From Alcaligenaceae bacterium (GTDB lineage: Bacteria > Pseudomonadota > Gammaproteobacteria > Burkholderiales > Burkholderiaceae_B): a stretch of 64,000 nt of DNA. The translations under genes and the position numbers were made by a program. The stretch lies in contig JACCEP010000001.1 of the NCBI GenBank assembly GCA_013416395.1, positions 372,001 through 436,000 of the forward strand, read 5' to 3'. This document shows, in pieces, positions 26,456-35,602 of this stretch (position 1 is the first letter of the stretch; every line of letters begins with the position of its first letter). Below the pieces are notes generated by a model. The model searched no databases. It was not told the origin of the DNA and saw only the letters and a program-made list of their open reading frames with translations.

Positions 26456-27429
26456 GCCCCATTCTTTCCACACATGGCCTGATGCGCGAGTTTTCGATAG
26501 GTGGCGGCATGTTCAGGCCACGCAAAACACTGCATGCCGTAAACGGCGTCGATCTTTCGGTGAACCGCGGGGAAGTGCTGGGTATCGTGGGTGAGTCAGG
26601 CTGCGGGAAATCCACCCTGGCACGCATGATGCTAGGTCTCATACCTCCCACGCACGGCACCATGGAACTGGATGGAAAAGACATCGCCGGCATGAGCCGC
26701 CGAGCCATGTCCCGGCGTGTACAACCTGTATTCCAGGATCCGTATTCATCTTTGAACCCGCGGCGTACAGTGGCACAGATCGTCGCGCTTCCACTGGAGG
26801 TCCATGGCATAGGCACGGGTGACCAGCGACGCAGCCAGGTCATGGAAATGCTTGAGCGCGTCGGACTGAGTGCACGCCATGCCGGCAGCACACCGGGGCA
26901 ATTATCCGGCGGGCAGCGCCAGCGCGTGGCCATTGCACGCGCTCTGGTCATGCGCCCTGACGTGGTCATTTGTGATGAACCGACCTCGGCACTGGACGTC
27001 TCCGTGCAGGCGCAGATCCTGAATCTATTGCTAGACTTGCGCAAGCAGTTCGATCTGACCTATGTTTTTATCAGCCACAATCTGGCCGTTGTCGAGCATA
27101 TCGCCACCCACGTTGCCGTGATGTACCTGGGGCAAGTCGTCGAGTACAACCTTACCCGCGAGCTCTTCCGCCAACCCCGCCATCCCTACACGCAAGCACT
27201 GCTGGCTTCTGTACTGACACCCGAGACAGGCCAAGGCCTGCCTGACATCGGGCTTGGGCTGTCTTTTCCCGACCCCATCAATCCGCCCCCGGGTTGTACC
27301 TTCCATCCACGCTGCCCGCAGCGCCTCGCTTATTGCGACCACGTGATACCCCAGCCTGTCACCCGGGACGGGGCCATGGTCGCCTGCCACTTGTACCCTG
27401 AAACGATTGAAGAAGGACAGCCGTCATGA
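26452..27429 (+). CDS. Peptide-type ABC transporter ATP-binding protein (DppF family)
   Basis: The 325-residue partner ATPase, starting in an ATGA overlap with the previous gene. Walker A is GESGCGKST (47-55), followed by LSGGQRQRVAIARAL and VICDEPTSALD. The C-terminal domain again has conserved cysteines (GCTFHPRCPQRLAYC). It completes a five-gene importer, and its stop overlaps the start of the M20 peptidase. Confidence 0.92.
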   Translation: MSPILSTHGLMREFSIGGGMFRPRKTLHAVNGVDLSVNRGEVLGIVGESGCGKSTLARMMLGLIPPTHGTMELDGKDIAGMSRRAMSRRVQPVFQDPYSSLNPRRTVAQIVALPLEVHGIGTGDQRRSQVMEMLERVGLSARHAGSTPGQLSGGQRQRVAIARALVMRPDVVICDEPTSALDVSVQAQILNLLLDLRKQFDLTYVFISHNLAVVEHIATHVAVMYLGQVVEYNLTRELFRQPRHPYTQALLASVLTPETGQGLPDIGLGLSFPDPINPPPGCTFHPRCPQRLAYCDHVIPQPVTRDGAMVACHLYPETIEEGQPS

Positions 27430-28808
27430 CCCGCGAACGAGCCCTTTCCCAAGCTGGTGCCTGCTTTGACGCAGGGGATTTCAAGACGACATTGGCACGG
27501 CGCATCGCCATGCCCACAGAAAGCCAGAACCCCGAGCGCAAACACGTGCTTGCTGACTATCTGGAAGCGGAAATCAAGCCTGCATTTGAATCCATGGGGT
27601 TTCGCTGTCAGACACTCACGCACCCCGACGCGCTTGCACCTTTTCTTTATGCTGAACGGTTGGAAGGAGAGGCCCTGCCGACTGCGCTGGGCTACGGCCA
27701 TGGCGACGTCATTCGCGGGCTGGAGTCAGAGTGGAAGAATGGCCTGAGTCCGTGGGCGCTGACCGAATCAGAAGGCTTGTGGTACGGCCGGGGCATCGCC
27801 GATAACAAAGGGCAGCACACGGTCAATATGGAAGCGCTGCGCATCGTGCTGCAAACTCGGGGCAAGCTGGGGTTCAACGCGAAGTTTCTGATAGAAATGG
27901 GCGAAGAAACAGGCTCACCAGGCTTGCGTCAGATCTGCGCCGAGCACCGCGACATGCTTCAGGCCGACCTGCTGCTGGCTTCAGATGGGCCACGCTTGAG
28001 CGCGCAGCGTCCAACCCTATTTCTCGGCTCTCGCGGCAGCGTCAATATCGATCTGGTCATAGCGGCCCGCGAAGGAGGCCATCACTCCGGCAACTGGGGT
28101 GGTCTGATCTCCAACCCCGGCATCCAGCTGGCCCACGCCATCGCCAGCATTGTGTCAGCCACGGGTCAAATCCGCATCCCGGAGTGGGTGCCCCGGGAAC
28201 TGCCCGATTCTGTTCGCCGCGCCCTGGCCGATTGCGAAGTGGACGGCGGTGAAAATGGACCAAAAATAGAACCCGATTGGGGCGAGCCCGGCCTGTCACC
28301 CGCCGAACGCGTTTTTGGCTGGTGTTCGTTCGAGGTGCTGGCATTCAAGACCGGCAATCCGGAGACGCCGGTCAACGCCATACCGCCCCGAGCCTGGGCA
28401 CGCTGCCAGTTGCGATTCGTGGTGGGCATAGACCCTGAGCAGATTCTGCCGGCCTTGAGGCGTCATCTGGACAGACAGGGATTTCCCATGGTGCGCATCG
28501 AATCCACGGGAGAAGACATGTTTCAGGCCACTCGCATCGATCCCGATGACAAATGGGTGAAGTGGACGGCAGACTCGCTGGAGCGCAGCACCGGCAAGAA
28601 GCCCGCGATTCTGCCAAATCTTGGCGGCTCGCTGCCCAACGATATCTTCACCGACGTACTGGGCCTGCGCACTGTGTGGGTGCCACATTCTTATCCGGGT
28701 TGCTCGCAGCATGCGCCCAATGAGCATTTGCCGCCTGCCGTGTTGCGTGAGGGCTTAGTGGGTATGACTGGCATTTACTGGGACCTGGGAGAAGGTGGAC
28801 CCGATTAA
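27426..28808 (+). CDS. M20 family metallopeptidase/deacylase
   Basis: A 460-residue M20 (ArgE/DapE/CPG2-like) hydrolase that uses two metal ions to cleave an amide bond. Metal and catalytic positions are visible: YGHGD (H92, D94), GIADNKG (D126) and GEETGS (catalytic E160 with E161), with a C-terminal His in HAPNEH. A dimerisation domain lies about 220-360. There is no signal peptide, so it acts in the cytoplasm on what the ABC importer brings in. It overlaps dppF by ATGA, making it part of the transport operon. The natural amide substrate is unknown. Confidence 0.9.
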   Translation: MTRERALSQAGACFDAGDFKTTLARRIAMPTESQNPERKHVLADYLEAEIKPAFESMGFRCQTLTHPDALAPFLYAERLEGEALPTALGYGHGDVIRGLESEWKNGLSPWALTESEGLWYGRGIADNKGQHTVNMEALRIVLQTRGKLGFNAKFLIEMGEETGSPGLRQICAEHRDMLQADLLLASDGPRLSAQRPTLFLGSRGSVNIDLVIAAREGGHHSGNWGGLISNPGIQLAHAIASIVSATGQIRIPEWVPRELPDSVRRALADCEVDGGENGPKIEPDWGEPGLSPAERVFGWCSFEVLAFKTGNPETPVNAIPPRAWARCQLRFVVGIDPEQILPALRRHLDRQGFPMVRIESTGEDMFQATRIDPDDKWVKWTADSLERSTGKKPAILPNLGGSLPNDIFTDVLGLRTVWVPHSYPGCSQHAPNEHLPPAVLREGLVGMTGIYWDLGEGGPD

Positions 28809-28888
28809 TTCGTATCCGCCAGTGCATACAAGGCAGCAATGAAATAAGGGCAATCCCTAGCGGCTAAAAATGCAATAATTGTTTACGC

Positions 28889-28920
28889 TTTGACCTTTGA
28901 TGTTTGATCAAAGATCAAAG
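28889..28920. promoter_or_regulatory. Candidate autoregulatory operator of the GntR gene
   Basis: Three TTTGA heptads (28889, 28896, 28903) run into an almost perfect inverted repeat: CTTTGAT (28895-28901) mirrors ATCAAAG (28914-28920) around the palindrome TTTGATCAAA (28903-28912). The right arm overlaps the GTG start codon of the regulator, as expected for an autorepressor site. Confidence 0.6.
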
Positions 28921-29597
28921 TGACCTCCAACCCTGAACTGACCTCTCTTGAGCACACCTCTATCAACGAGGCCGTCTACCGCCGTCTGCGGGATCATCTT
29001 ATGCGGGGAGACTACGCTGCGGGAGAGGTATTGGGCATCCAGGAACTGGCCAATGCTTTCGGTACCAGTGCGATGCCTGTGCGTGAAGCCTTGCGTCGTC
29101 TGGCCGCACAACGTGCCGTCGAACCCATGAAAAGCCGGTCGATGCAGGTGCCGATGATTTCCAGAGAACGCCTCGAGGACATTCGTCGTGCCCGCGTGTT
29201 GATTGAAGGCACGGTTACTGCATGGGCAGTTGAACACATTACTGCCGACGAGCTCGATACCTTACGCGGTCTGGCCAGCCAGATCGGGCAGTCTCTGTCT
29301 CGGGCAGACTCGATACGGGAAGGCCTGGAGCATAACCAGCGATTTCATTTCTTCATCTATAAGACAGCACGTTCGGACTCCATGCTGGCCACCATAGAAA
29401 GCCTCTGGCTGCAGTCTGGCCCCTATTTGCGCGCAACACGGCAGCTCATGCATTCTGAAGAGCGTCCCATTTCAGAATTTCATGCCGCCATCGTCGATGC
29501 GATCGCCCGTGGCGATGCACAGGCCGCACAGCAAGCCATGGCGAATGACGTCTGTTGGGCCTTCGACAAGCTTTGGGCTGCATGGCCGCCCCAGTAA
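28920..29597 (+). CDS. GntR-family transcriptional regulator (FCD subgroup)
   Basis: A 225-residue regulator with an N-terminal winged helix (residues about 15-75, including LGIQELANAFGTSAMPVREALRRLAA) and an all-helical FCD ligand domain (about 90-215) with H at LEHNQRFH and EFHAAIVDAI. FCD regulators usually sense a carboxylic or sugar acid and repress the adjoining operon. It is followed 40 bases later by the sugar-acid operon, its likely target. The GTG at 28920 has no strong ribosome site and lies inside a palindromic operator candidate. Confidence 0.9.
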   Translation: MTSNPELTSLEHTSINEAVYRRLRDHLMRGDYAAGEVLGIQELANAFGTSAMPVREALRRLAAQRAVEPMKSRSMQVPMISRERLEDIRRARVLIEGTVTAWAVEHITADELDTLRGLASQIGQSLSRADSIREGLEHNQRFHFFIYKTARSDSMLATIESLWLQSGPYLRATRQLMHSEERPISEFHAAIVDAIARGDAQAAQQAMANDVCWAFDKLWAAWPPQ

Positions 29598-29636
29598 TCT
29601 CGACGCATATTCATTTGATTTATTCAGGAAACAGGA

Positions 29637-31349
29637 ATGACCCTCCATAAGCACCGCTCCCGCATGGTCACCGATGGGCTCACGCGCGCACCCCATCGCG
29701 CATTTCTGCGAGGTACCGGTTTTGATGACGCTGCCATGCAAAAATCCATTGTTGGCATTGTCAGCACGCAGGGCGATAACACGCCTTGCTCAATGGGGTT
29801 GACGCCGCAGGCTGACCGGGCACGCCTGGGCGTCGCCGCTGGCGGCGGGGTGCCCGTCAGTTTCTCCACCATCTCCGTATCAGACGGCACATCCATGAAC
29901 CACAGTGGCATGCGCATGAGCCTGGTGTCGCGAGAAACCATCGCCGATAGCGTAGAGATTGTGGTGCGGGCCCATGCGTATGATGGTCTGGTCGCTTTGG
30001 CCGGTTGCGACAAAACATTGCCGGCCATGATGATGGCGCTGGTTCGCGTTAATGTACCGGGCGTATTCCTTTACGGCGGCGCCACCTTGCCCGGCTTTGC
30101 CTTGGGCAAGCAGGCCACCATTCTTGACACCATTGAAGCCGTGGGCAGCGTTCAGCAGGGCGAAATGACGCGCGAGGATCTAAACCTTATGGAACGCAGC
30201 TGTCTGCCGTCCACGGGTTCCTGTCCGGGGCAGTTCACGGCCAACACCATGGCCATGGTGGGTGAAGCATTGGGGTTGTCAATGCTGGGTTCCGCCATGC
30301 TGCCCAATGTATATAGCGAACGGTTGTCTATCGCCCAGCGTGCAGGTGAGCAAGTTATGCGCACCATCGAAACAGGCGGCCCACTACCCCGCGATCTGGT
30401 CACGCGCGCCAGCCTGGAAAACGCCTGCGCTGCCGTCGCTGCGACGGGTGGTTCGACTAACGCCGCCCTGCATATCCCGGCGATTGCTCACGAAGCAGGT
30501 ATTGCGTTCACGCTTGATGACGTTGCGCGCGTGTTCCAGCGCACACCCCTGATCGCGGACCTGCAGCCTGGCGGGCGCTTTCTGGCGCGAGATCTGCATG
30601 AGATAGGCGGCGTACCGGTGGTGCTCAAGGCCCTGCTTGAGGGCGGCTATATTGACGGCGACGTATTGACACTGGATGGACGCACATTGCGCGAGGCCCT
30701 GGCAGACGCCCCCGATCCCGATGGAGAGGTTGTGCGGCCGTGCTCGAAAGCAATCCATGCCTCAGGCGGCGTCACAGTGCTGAAAGGCAATCTCAGCCCG
30801 GAAGGCGCACTGCTCAAGATTGCTGGGCTCAAGTCGCTTAAATTCTCCGGCCCTGCTCGGGTGTTCGAAAACGAAGATGCCTGTATGAAGGCCGTTTCAC
30901 AGCATGCCTACGAGCCGGGTGAGGTACTGGTCATCCGCAATGAAGGCCCCAAGGGCGGACCAGGAATGCGCGAGATGCTTAGCGTCACGGCAGCGCTGTA
31001 TGGTCAGGGTATGGGCGAGAAAGTCGCCCTGCTGACAGACGGACGCTTTTCCGGTGCCACCCGCGGGCTATGCATAGGCTATGTTGGACCAGAAGCCGCA
31101 GCAGGCGGCCCCATTGGTCTCATACAAAATGGGGACATCATCCACATCGATGCAGATACTCAGCGACTGGATGTGGAGCTGACAGATGAAGAGTTCGATC
31201 AGCGCAGGGCCAGCTATAAGCCACCTCCCCGCGTCAGGCTGGCGGGCGCACTTGAAAAGTACGCCCTGCTGGTACGCCCCGCCCACACAGGCGCCGTCAC
31301 GCACTCAGGCGCGGTAGATTGGCCCTACGAAACACCGGAGTCAGAATGA
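29637..31349 (+). CDS. IlvD/Edd family dehydratase
   Basis: A 570-residue Fe-S dehydratase of the dihydroxy-acid/6-phosphogluconate dehydratase family, which removes water from a 2,3-dihydroxy acid to give a 2-oxo acid. Cluster and active-site residues are visible: C51 (NTPC), C124 and K126 (GCDKT), and the third Cys in STGSCPGQFTANTM near 197. It is first in an operon with LtnD-, OtnI- and DenD-like genes, so a sugar-acid (aldonate) substrate is more likely than the valine/isoleucine precursor. Sugar-acid dehydratases of this family include xylonate, arabinonate and gluconate dehydratases. Confidence 0.88.
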   Translation: MTLHKHRSRMVTDGLTRAPHRAFLRGTGFDDAAMQKSIVGIVSTQGDNTPCSMGLTPQADRARLGVAAGGGVPVSFSTISVSDGTSMNHSGMRMSLVSRETIADSVEIVVRAHAYDGLVALAGCDKTLPAMMMALVRVNVPGVFLYGGATLPGFALGKQATILDTIEAVGSVQQGEMTREDLNLMERSCLPSTGSCPGQFTANTMAMVGEALGLSMLGSAMLPNVYSERLSIAQRAGEQVMRTIETGGPLPRDLVTRASLENACAAVAATGGSTNAALHIPAIAHEAGIAFTLDDVARVFQRTPLIADLQPGGRFLARDLHEIGGVPVVLKALLEGGYIDGDVLTLDGRTLREALADAPDPDGEVVRPCSKAIHASGGVTVLKGNLSPEGALLKIAGLKSLKFSGPARVFENEDACMKAVSQHAYEPGEVLVIRNEGPKGGPGMREMLSVTAALYGQGMGEKVALLTDGRFSGATRGLCIGYVGPEAAAGGPIGLIQNGDIIHIDADTQRLDVELTDEEFDQRRASYKPPPRVRLAGALEKYALLVRPAHTGAVTHSGAVDWPYETPESE

Positions 31350-32284
31350 GCGGCGTCGTTGGGTTTTGCGGCACAGGCCTTATGGGTGCACCCATGGTGC
31401 GCCGTCTGCTTGCGGCGGGCTATCGCGTGCGCGTGTGGAACCGCAGCCCTGAAAAAGCCCAGGCACTGGCGGCCGATGGTGCCATCGTCGTCGACTCGCC
31501 CCAGGCGGCGGCCCAAAACGCAGCAGCTGTCTTCCTTTGCCTCACCGATGAAGCTGCCGTGGAAACCACGGTATTTGGCGACAAGGGCATACAAAATGGG
31601 TCGGGCAGTTGGCTGGTCGACCATTCGAGCATATCGCCCGCTGCCACCCGCGTGTTTGCGACACGACTCGCGAAGCGCGGAGGCCGCCTATGGGTCGACG
31701 CACCAGTGTCGGGTGGCGTTGCGGGCGCATCTGCAGGTACCTTATCCATCATGGCAGGCGGCAGTGAGCAAGCCGTGCGAGCGACGACAGCACTCATGCA
31801 GGCCTATGCGGGCCGCATCACGCATGTCGGCGAGACAGGCGCCGGGCAGATCGCCAAGCTATGCAACCAGACCATCGTGGCGTCCACCATTAACGCCATC
31901 GCCGAAGCCGTTGCGCTGGCACAGAAAAGTGGCGTTAATGCGTCCATTCTGAATACAGCACTGGCTGGGGGCTGGGCCGACTCAGTTTTGCTGCAAACCT
32001 TTGTGCCTCGCATGACGGGCCCCATCGATCGTCCTATGGGCACGGTATCCACCATGCTCAAGGACGTGGAAAACATCGCCAGCCTGGCCACTGAAAGTGG
32101 AGTCTCGCTGCGTGGCCTTGATGCCGTACTGGCCAGTTTTCGTGAGGCGGCCAACCAAGGCTTGGGCTCCGCCGATCTGTCCGAAATCGTTCGCGTTGCC
32201 TGGCCGGACAAAACAGGTGCGTCAACGCAGCTCGATGACAGTACTCATCTTAATGCCACGAACAACCCAGGTGCCACACCATGA
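31346..32284 (+). CDS. Beta-hydroxyacid dehydrogenase (LtnD/tartronate semialdehyde reductase-like)
   Basis: A 312-residue NAD(P)-dependent dehydrogenase of the 3-hydroxyisobutyrate family. The start at 31346 overlaps the dehydratase stop as ATGA. The cofactor loop is GFCGTGLMG (6-14), the substrate loop DAPVSGG, and the catalytic Lys is K171 in GAGQIAKLCNQ with N174. L-threonate dehydrogenase (LtnD) and tartronate semialdehyde reductase belong here. In this operon LtnD-like oxidation of a four-carbon acid is plausible. A roughly 20-residue polar C-terminal tail is unusual and shows no motif. Confidence 0.88.
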   Translation: MSGVVGFCGTGLMGAPMVRRLLAAGYRVRVWNRSPEKAQALAADGAIVVDSPQAAAQNAAAVFLCLTDEAAVETTVFGDKGIQNGSGSWLVDHSSISPAATRVFATRLAKRGGRLWVDAPVSGGVAGASAGTLSIMAGGSEQAVRATTALMQAYAGRITHVGETGAGQIAKLCNQTIVASTINAIAEAVALAQKSGVNASILNTALAGGWADSVLLQTFVPRMTGPIDRPMGTVSTMLKDVENIASLATESGVSLRGLDAVLASFREAANQGLGSADLSEIVRVAWPDKTGASTQLDDSTHLNATNNPGATP

Positions 32285-33072
32285 AACTCGCTGCCAATCT
32301 CTCCCTGCTCTACCCCAACCTGCCTATTTCATCGCGTATGGCCTGCGCCGTGCGGGATGGCTTTACGGGTGTGGAAATTCTGTTTCCGTATGACATCGAG
32401 GTAGATGAACTCGCCTATCAGCTAAGAAAGAAGCGCCTGACGCTTGCACTGATCAATACGCCACTAGGCCCCAAGGGTGAAAAGGGACTAGCGTGCCTGC
32501 CCGGCCGCGAGGCAGAGTTTATGCGGGCCTTGCGACGAGCACTGGCAGTATGCGAGGCGACAGGCTGTCGCAGCCTTCATGTTATGGCAGGTATGGTTGA
32601 ACCAGACATCAACCGCACACAAGCCCGCCGCACGCTGATCCACAACCTGCGGCTGGCCGCTACGCTTGCTACAGAATTTGACGTGACCCTTACGCTTGAA
32701 GCCCTGAATCGCCACGATATGCCTGGCTATTTCTATTATTTGCCCGAGCAGGCCGCCGACATTATTCAGGCCGTTGACCACCCTTCGGTACGCCTGCAGT
32801 TTGATTTCTACCACAGCCAGTGCGAGGGCCTGGACCTGCCCGCAGAGCTGGGCAAACTGTTGCCACTGGTGCACCACGTGCAGTTTGCAAGCCCGTTGGG
32901 CCGACATGAGCCTGACCTGTCTGACCCACACGTGCGATCAGCCTTAAGCCTGCTGGCAGGCTCAGGCTACGACGGCTGGATTGGCTGTGAATACACGCCA
33001 ATTATTGACGCCCAGACGGGCCTGGCGTGGCGCGATGACTATTACGCACTGCTTGACGAAGCGCGGCCATGA
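32281..33072 (+). CDS. Hydroxypyruvate isomerase family protein (OtnI-like)
   Basis: A 263-residue TIM-barrel protein of the xylose-isomerase-like/hydroxypyruvate isomerase family. It opens with MKLAANLSLLYPNLP, as in Hyi/OtnI, and has the metal-site Glu in LTLEALNRHDMPGYF and the Asp/His stretch LQFDFYHSQ. OtnI isomerises 2-oxo-tetronate to 3-oxo-tetronate in threonate/erythronate catabolism; Hyi isomerises hydroxypyruvate. It is coupled to its neighbours by 4-base overlaps on both sides. The LtnD and DenD partners favour OtnI. Confidence 0.87.
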   Translation: MKLAANLSLLYPNLPISSRMACAVRDGFTGVEILFPYDIEVDELAYQLRKKRLTLALINTPLGPKGEKGLACLPGREAEFMRALRRALAVCEATGCRSLHVMAGMVEPDINRTQARRTLIHNLRLAATLATEFDVTLTLEALNRHDMPGYFYYLPEQAADIIQAVDHPSVRLQFDFYHSQCEGLDLPAELGKLLPLVHHVQFASPLGRHEPDLSDPHVRSALSLLAGSGYDGWIGCEYTPIIDAQTGLAWRDDYYALLDEARP

Positions 33073-34049
33073 ATATTTTACTCACCGGCGCAAATGGCTA
33101 TATCGGCCAGGCCCTGACCGAACGCCTGTGCAGCATGCAAAACCTGCCTGGCCACGGCGCCATTGACCGCATTGTCTTGTGTGACATCGCCTTTGATAAG
33201 CCACCCGCCGACCCGCGCGTGTACTGCCTTGCGGGCAACATTGCCGATCCGGCGACGCTGGCGACAGCCATGGATCCCAAGCCCGACGTTGTATTCCATC
33301 TTGCCAGTATTGCCAGTGGTCGTGCCGAACTGGCGTTCGAGCAGGGGCTGGAGACTAACCTGCTAGCCCCGATTCAGTTGCTCGAGCATCTGCGCCGACA
33401 GGGCAACTGCCCCACCGTGGTGTTTACCAGCAGTATCGCGGTTTTCGGTGCGCCACTTCCTGATGAGATCAACGACGACACGCCTCTGGCCCCTGCACTA
33501 AGCTATGGGGCACACAAACAGGCTATGGAGATTTTGCTGGCCGACTATACGCGGCGGGGTCATATTAATGGCCGTGCAGTACGCTTGCCGGCTATTGTGC
33601 CCAGGCCGCCGGCATCCAACGGTGCCTGGTCGTTGTTCTCCAGCGATTTGATCCGGTCACTGCTGCACTCGCAGCCCTGCACCATGCCTGTCAGCCCAGA
33701 TGCCACGCTGTGGTTGATGTCTGTGCAGTGCTGTGTAGACAACCTGCTGCATGCGGCCGCACTGGGTGCCCAGCCGGCAGGCGACCATATCGTGTGGACA
33801 CTGCCCGCGTTGCGTGCATCTATCGCCGAGATCGTGGCCGCGTTTGATGCGCGCACCGAAGGCGCATCGTCGCCCCTGGTCAGCTATGCGCCCAAGCCCG
33901 ATATCGAAGCCCAATTTGGCCGTTTGCCGCCTTTGCACACCCCCGCTGCCGACAAGGCGGGGTTTCACCATGATGTAAGCCTGGACAACCTGATAGATCG
34001 CGCCTGCAGTAATGCGCAGGCATTGCAGCACCCAAGTAGCGCAATTTAA
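33069..34049 (+). CDS. NAD-dependent epimerase/dehydratase family protein (DenD-like)
   Basis: A 326-residue extended SDR. The cofactor loop is TGANGYIG (6-13) and the active site YGAHK (Y146, K150). The pattern, with FTSSIAVFG and RLPAIVPRPPA, fits D-erythronate dehydrogenase (DenD), which oxidises D-erythronate to 2-oxo-tetronate, better than nucleotide-sugar epimerases. It overlaps the isomerase by ATGA and precedes the TRAP carrier by 33 bases. The kinase OtnK and decarboxylase OtnC, which usually complete the pathway, are not in the window. Confidence 0.82.
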   Translation: MNILLTGANGYIGQALTERLCSMQNLPGHGAIDRIVLCDIAFDKPPADPRVYCLAGNIADPATLATAMDPKPDVVFHLASIASGRAELAFEQGLETNLLAPIQLLEHLRRQGNCPTVVFTSSIAVFGAPLPDEINDDTPLAPALSYGAHKQAMEILLADYTRRGHINGRAVRLPAIVPRPPASNGAWSLFSSDLIRSLLHSQPCTMPVSPDATLWLMSVQCCVDNLLHAAALGAQPAGDHIVWTLPALRASIAEIVAAFDARTEGASSPLVSYAPKPDIEAQFGRLPPLHTPAADKAGFHHDVSLDNLIDRACSNAQALQHPSSAI

Positions 34050-34082
34050 ACCCATAACTAACAACACACCTGAGGAGACGCC

Positions 34083-35111
34083 ATGTACAAACCTTTTGCT
34101 GCCGCCCTGATCGCGGGCGCCACGCTGGCTGCGCCGCTCGCCGTTCATGCAAAGAACGTGCAGTTAACCGTATCAAGCTGGCTACCGCCAACCCACGCCG
34201 TCGTCGCGGATTTTCTCGTCCCTTGGGGTGAAGAAATCAAGAAGGCCACGGATGGCCGCGTGACCCTTCGTATTCTTCCAAAACCCGTCACCAACCCGGC
34301 CGGCCATTTTGACGCCGTGCGTGATGGGCTGGTCGACATTACGTTCGTCTCGCACGCTTACTATCCGGGCAGGTTCGAACTTACCAAGTTCGCCGTCATG
34401 CCCTTTTCGGGCGACACAGCCACGTCACGCTCCATAGCAGCCTGGGACACGTATGAAAAATACCTGCTCAAGGCCGACGAACACAAAGGGGTACGCTTGC
34501 TGGGCATGTATGCACACGGCCCGGGCATTGTCTTTACGACCAGCAAACCGGTCGACAGTATCGATGACTTCCAGGGGTTGAAGGTACGCGTGGGTGGAGG
34601 CATGGCGGCCGATGTGGCCAAGGCTGTCGGTGCCAACCCTATCGCCAAGCCCGCTCCTGAGTCGTATGAGCTGCTAAGCATGGGGGTGGTCGATGGCGTA
34701 TTCTTTCCTGCAGAATCGCTGGTGTCCTTCAAGCTCGATGCCATCATAAAAAACGCGACGGTGTTCCCTGGCGGACTCTACTCTGATACGCATGCCGTCA
34801 TCATGAACCCCGACGCCTTTGATAAGCTTTCCAAAGAAGACCAGCAAGCGTTGCTCAAGTTGTCCGGGCGCCATCTGGCTGAGCTCGCTGGCAAGGCCTG
34901 GGACAAGCATGACATCGAAGGCCAGAAGGTCATGCATAGCGACCAGATCAACCTGATCAAGGCTGACGAAACCTTCGTGAACGCCGTACGCGAGAGAACC
35001 AAGGGCTTCGAACAGACATGGTTAAAAGCCGCTGCAGACAAAGGCATTGATGGCCAGGCCGCGCTGGATTCCTTCCGCGCAGAAATCAAGAAGCTTGACG
35101 CGGGCACTTGA
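34083..35111 (+). CDS. TRAP transporter solute-binding protein (DctP family)
   Basis: A 342-residue periplasmic receptor of a tripartite ATP-independent carrier, with a signal peptide ending near VHAKN. The ligand carboxylate is expected to be held by the conserved Arg in FQGLKVRVGGG near residue 163. A ribosome site GAGGAG precedes the start. The stop overlaps the next gene start by 4 bases. Its position after sugar-acid enzymes suggests a hydroxy acid ligand. Confidence 0.9.
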   Translation: MYKPFAAALIAGATLAAPLAVHAKNVQLTVSSWLPPTHAVVADFLVPWGEEIKKATDGRVTLRILPKPVTNPAGHFDAVRDGLVDITFVSHAYYPGRFELTKFAVMPFSGDTATSRSIAAWDTYEKYLLKADEHKGVRLLGMYAHGPGIVFTTSKPVDSIDDFQGLKVRVGGGMAADVAKAVGANPIAKPAPESYELLSMGVVDGVFFPAESLVSFKLDAIIKNATVFPGGLYSDTHAVIMNPDAFDKLSKEDQQALLKLSGRHLAELAGKAWDKHDIEGQKVMHSDQINLIKADETFVNAVRERTKGFEQTWLKAAADKGIDGQAALDSFRAEIKKLDAGT

Positions 35112-35602
35112 TGCATTTGCTGAATCGCGCCATTGTCGCGGCACTTAAAACCATAGCCGTGCTTGGCCTGTGTGGCATGAGTCTGTTGACGGTGGTCGAC
35201 GCGGCGGGACGCTATTTGCTGAACCGTCCCGTCTCGGGCACTGTTGAACTGATTGAGCTGATGATGATAACCGTGATTTTTTCGAGTATTCCGCTGATGA
35301 CGCGGGTACACGGTCACATTACCGTCGACAGCTTCAGCCATTTTATGTCTCCCGCCATGTTGCGGGCCCAGGACAGGCTGGCCGCCGTGATTGCTGCGGT
35401 GGTCAGCGGCTTCCTGACCTGGGTCACGCTGCAAAAGGCGCGCAGTACGGCAGACTACGGCGACATCACGCCATTACTGCACATACCGCTCGCTCCGTTC
35501 GTGTATTTCATGGCGGTTCTGCTGGCCCTGGACGCTGTCTATCAGCTTATCAATCTATTTTCCCCGCCCGGGCAACTGCAGGACACGCCAACTTATGACT
35601 GA
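35108..35602 (+). CDS. TRAP transporter small membrane subunit (DctQ family)
   Basis: A 164-residue protein with four hydrophobic helices, the usual size and pattern for DctQ (RYLLNRPVSGTVELIELMM in helix 2 and a TRVHGHITVD loop). It overlaps the binding-protein gene (ATGA) and the large subunit by 8 bases. It forms the membrane part of the carrier with the DctM subunit. Confidence 0.9.
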   Translation: MMHLLNRAIVAALKTIAVLGLCGMSLLTVVDAAGRYLLNRPVSGTVELIELMMITVIFSSIPLMTRVHGHITVDSFSHFMSPAMLRAQDRLAAVIAAVVSGFLTWVTLQKARSTADYGDITPLLHIPLAPFVYFMAVLLALDAVYQLINLFSPPGQLQDTPTYD

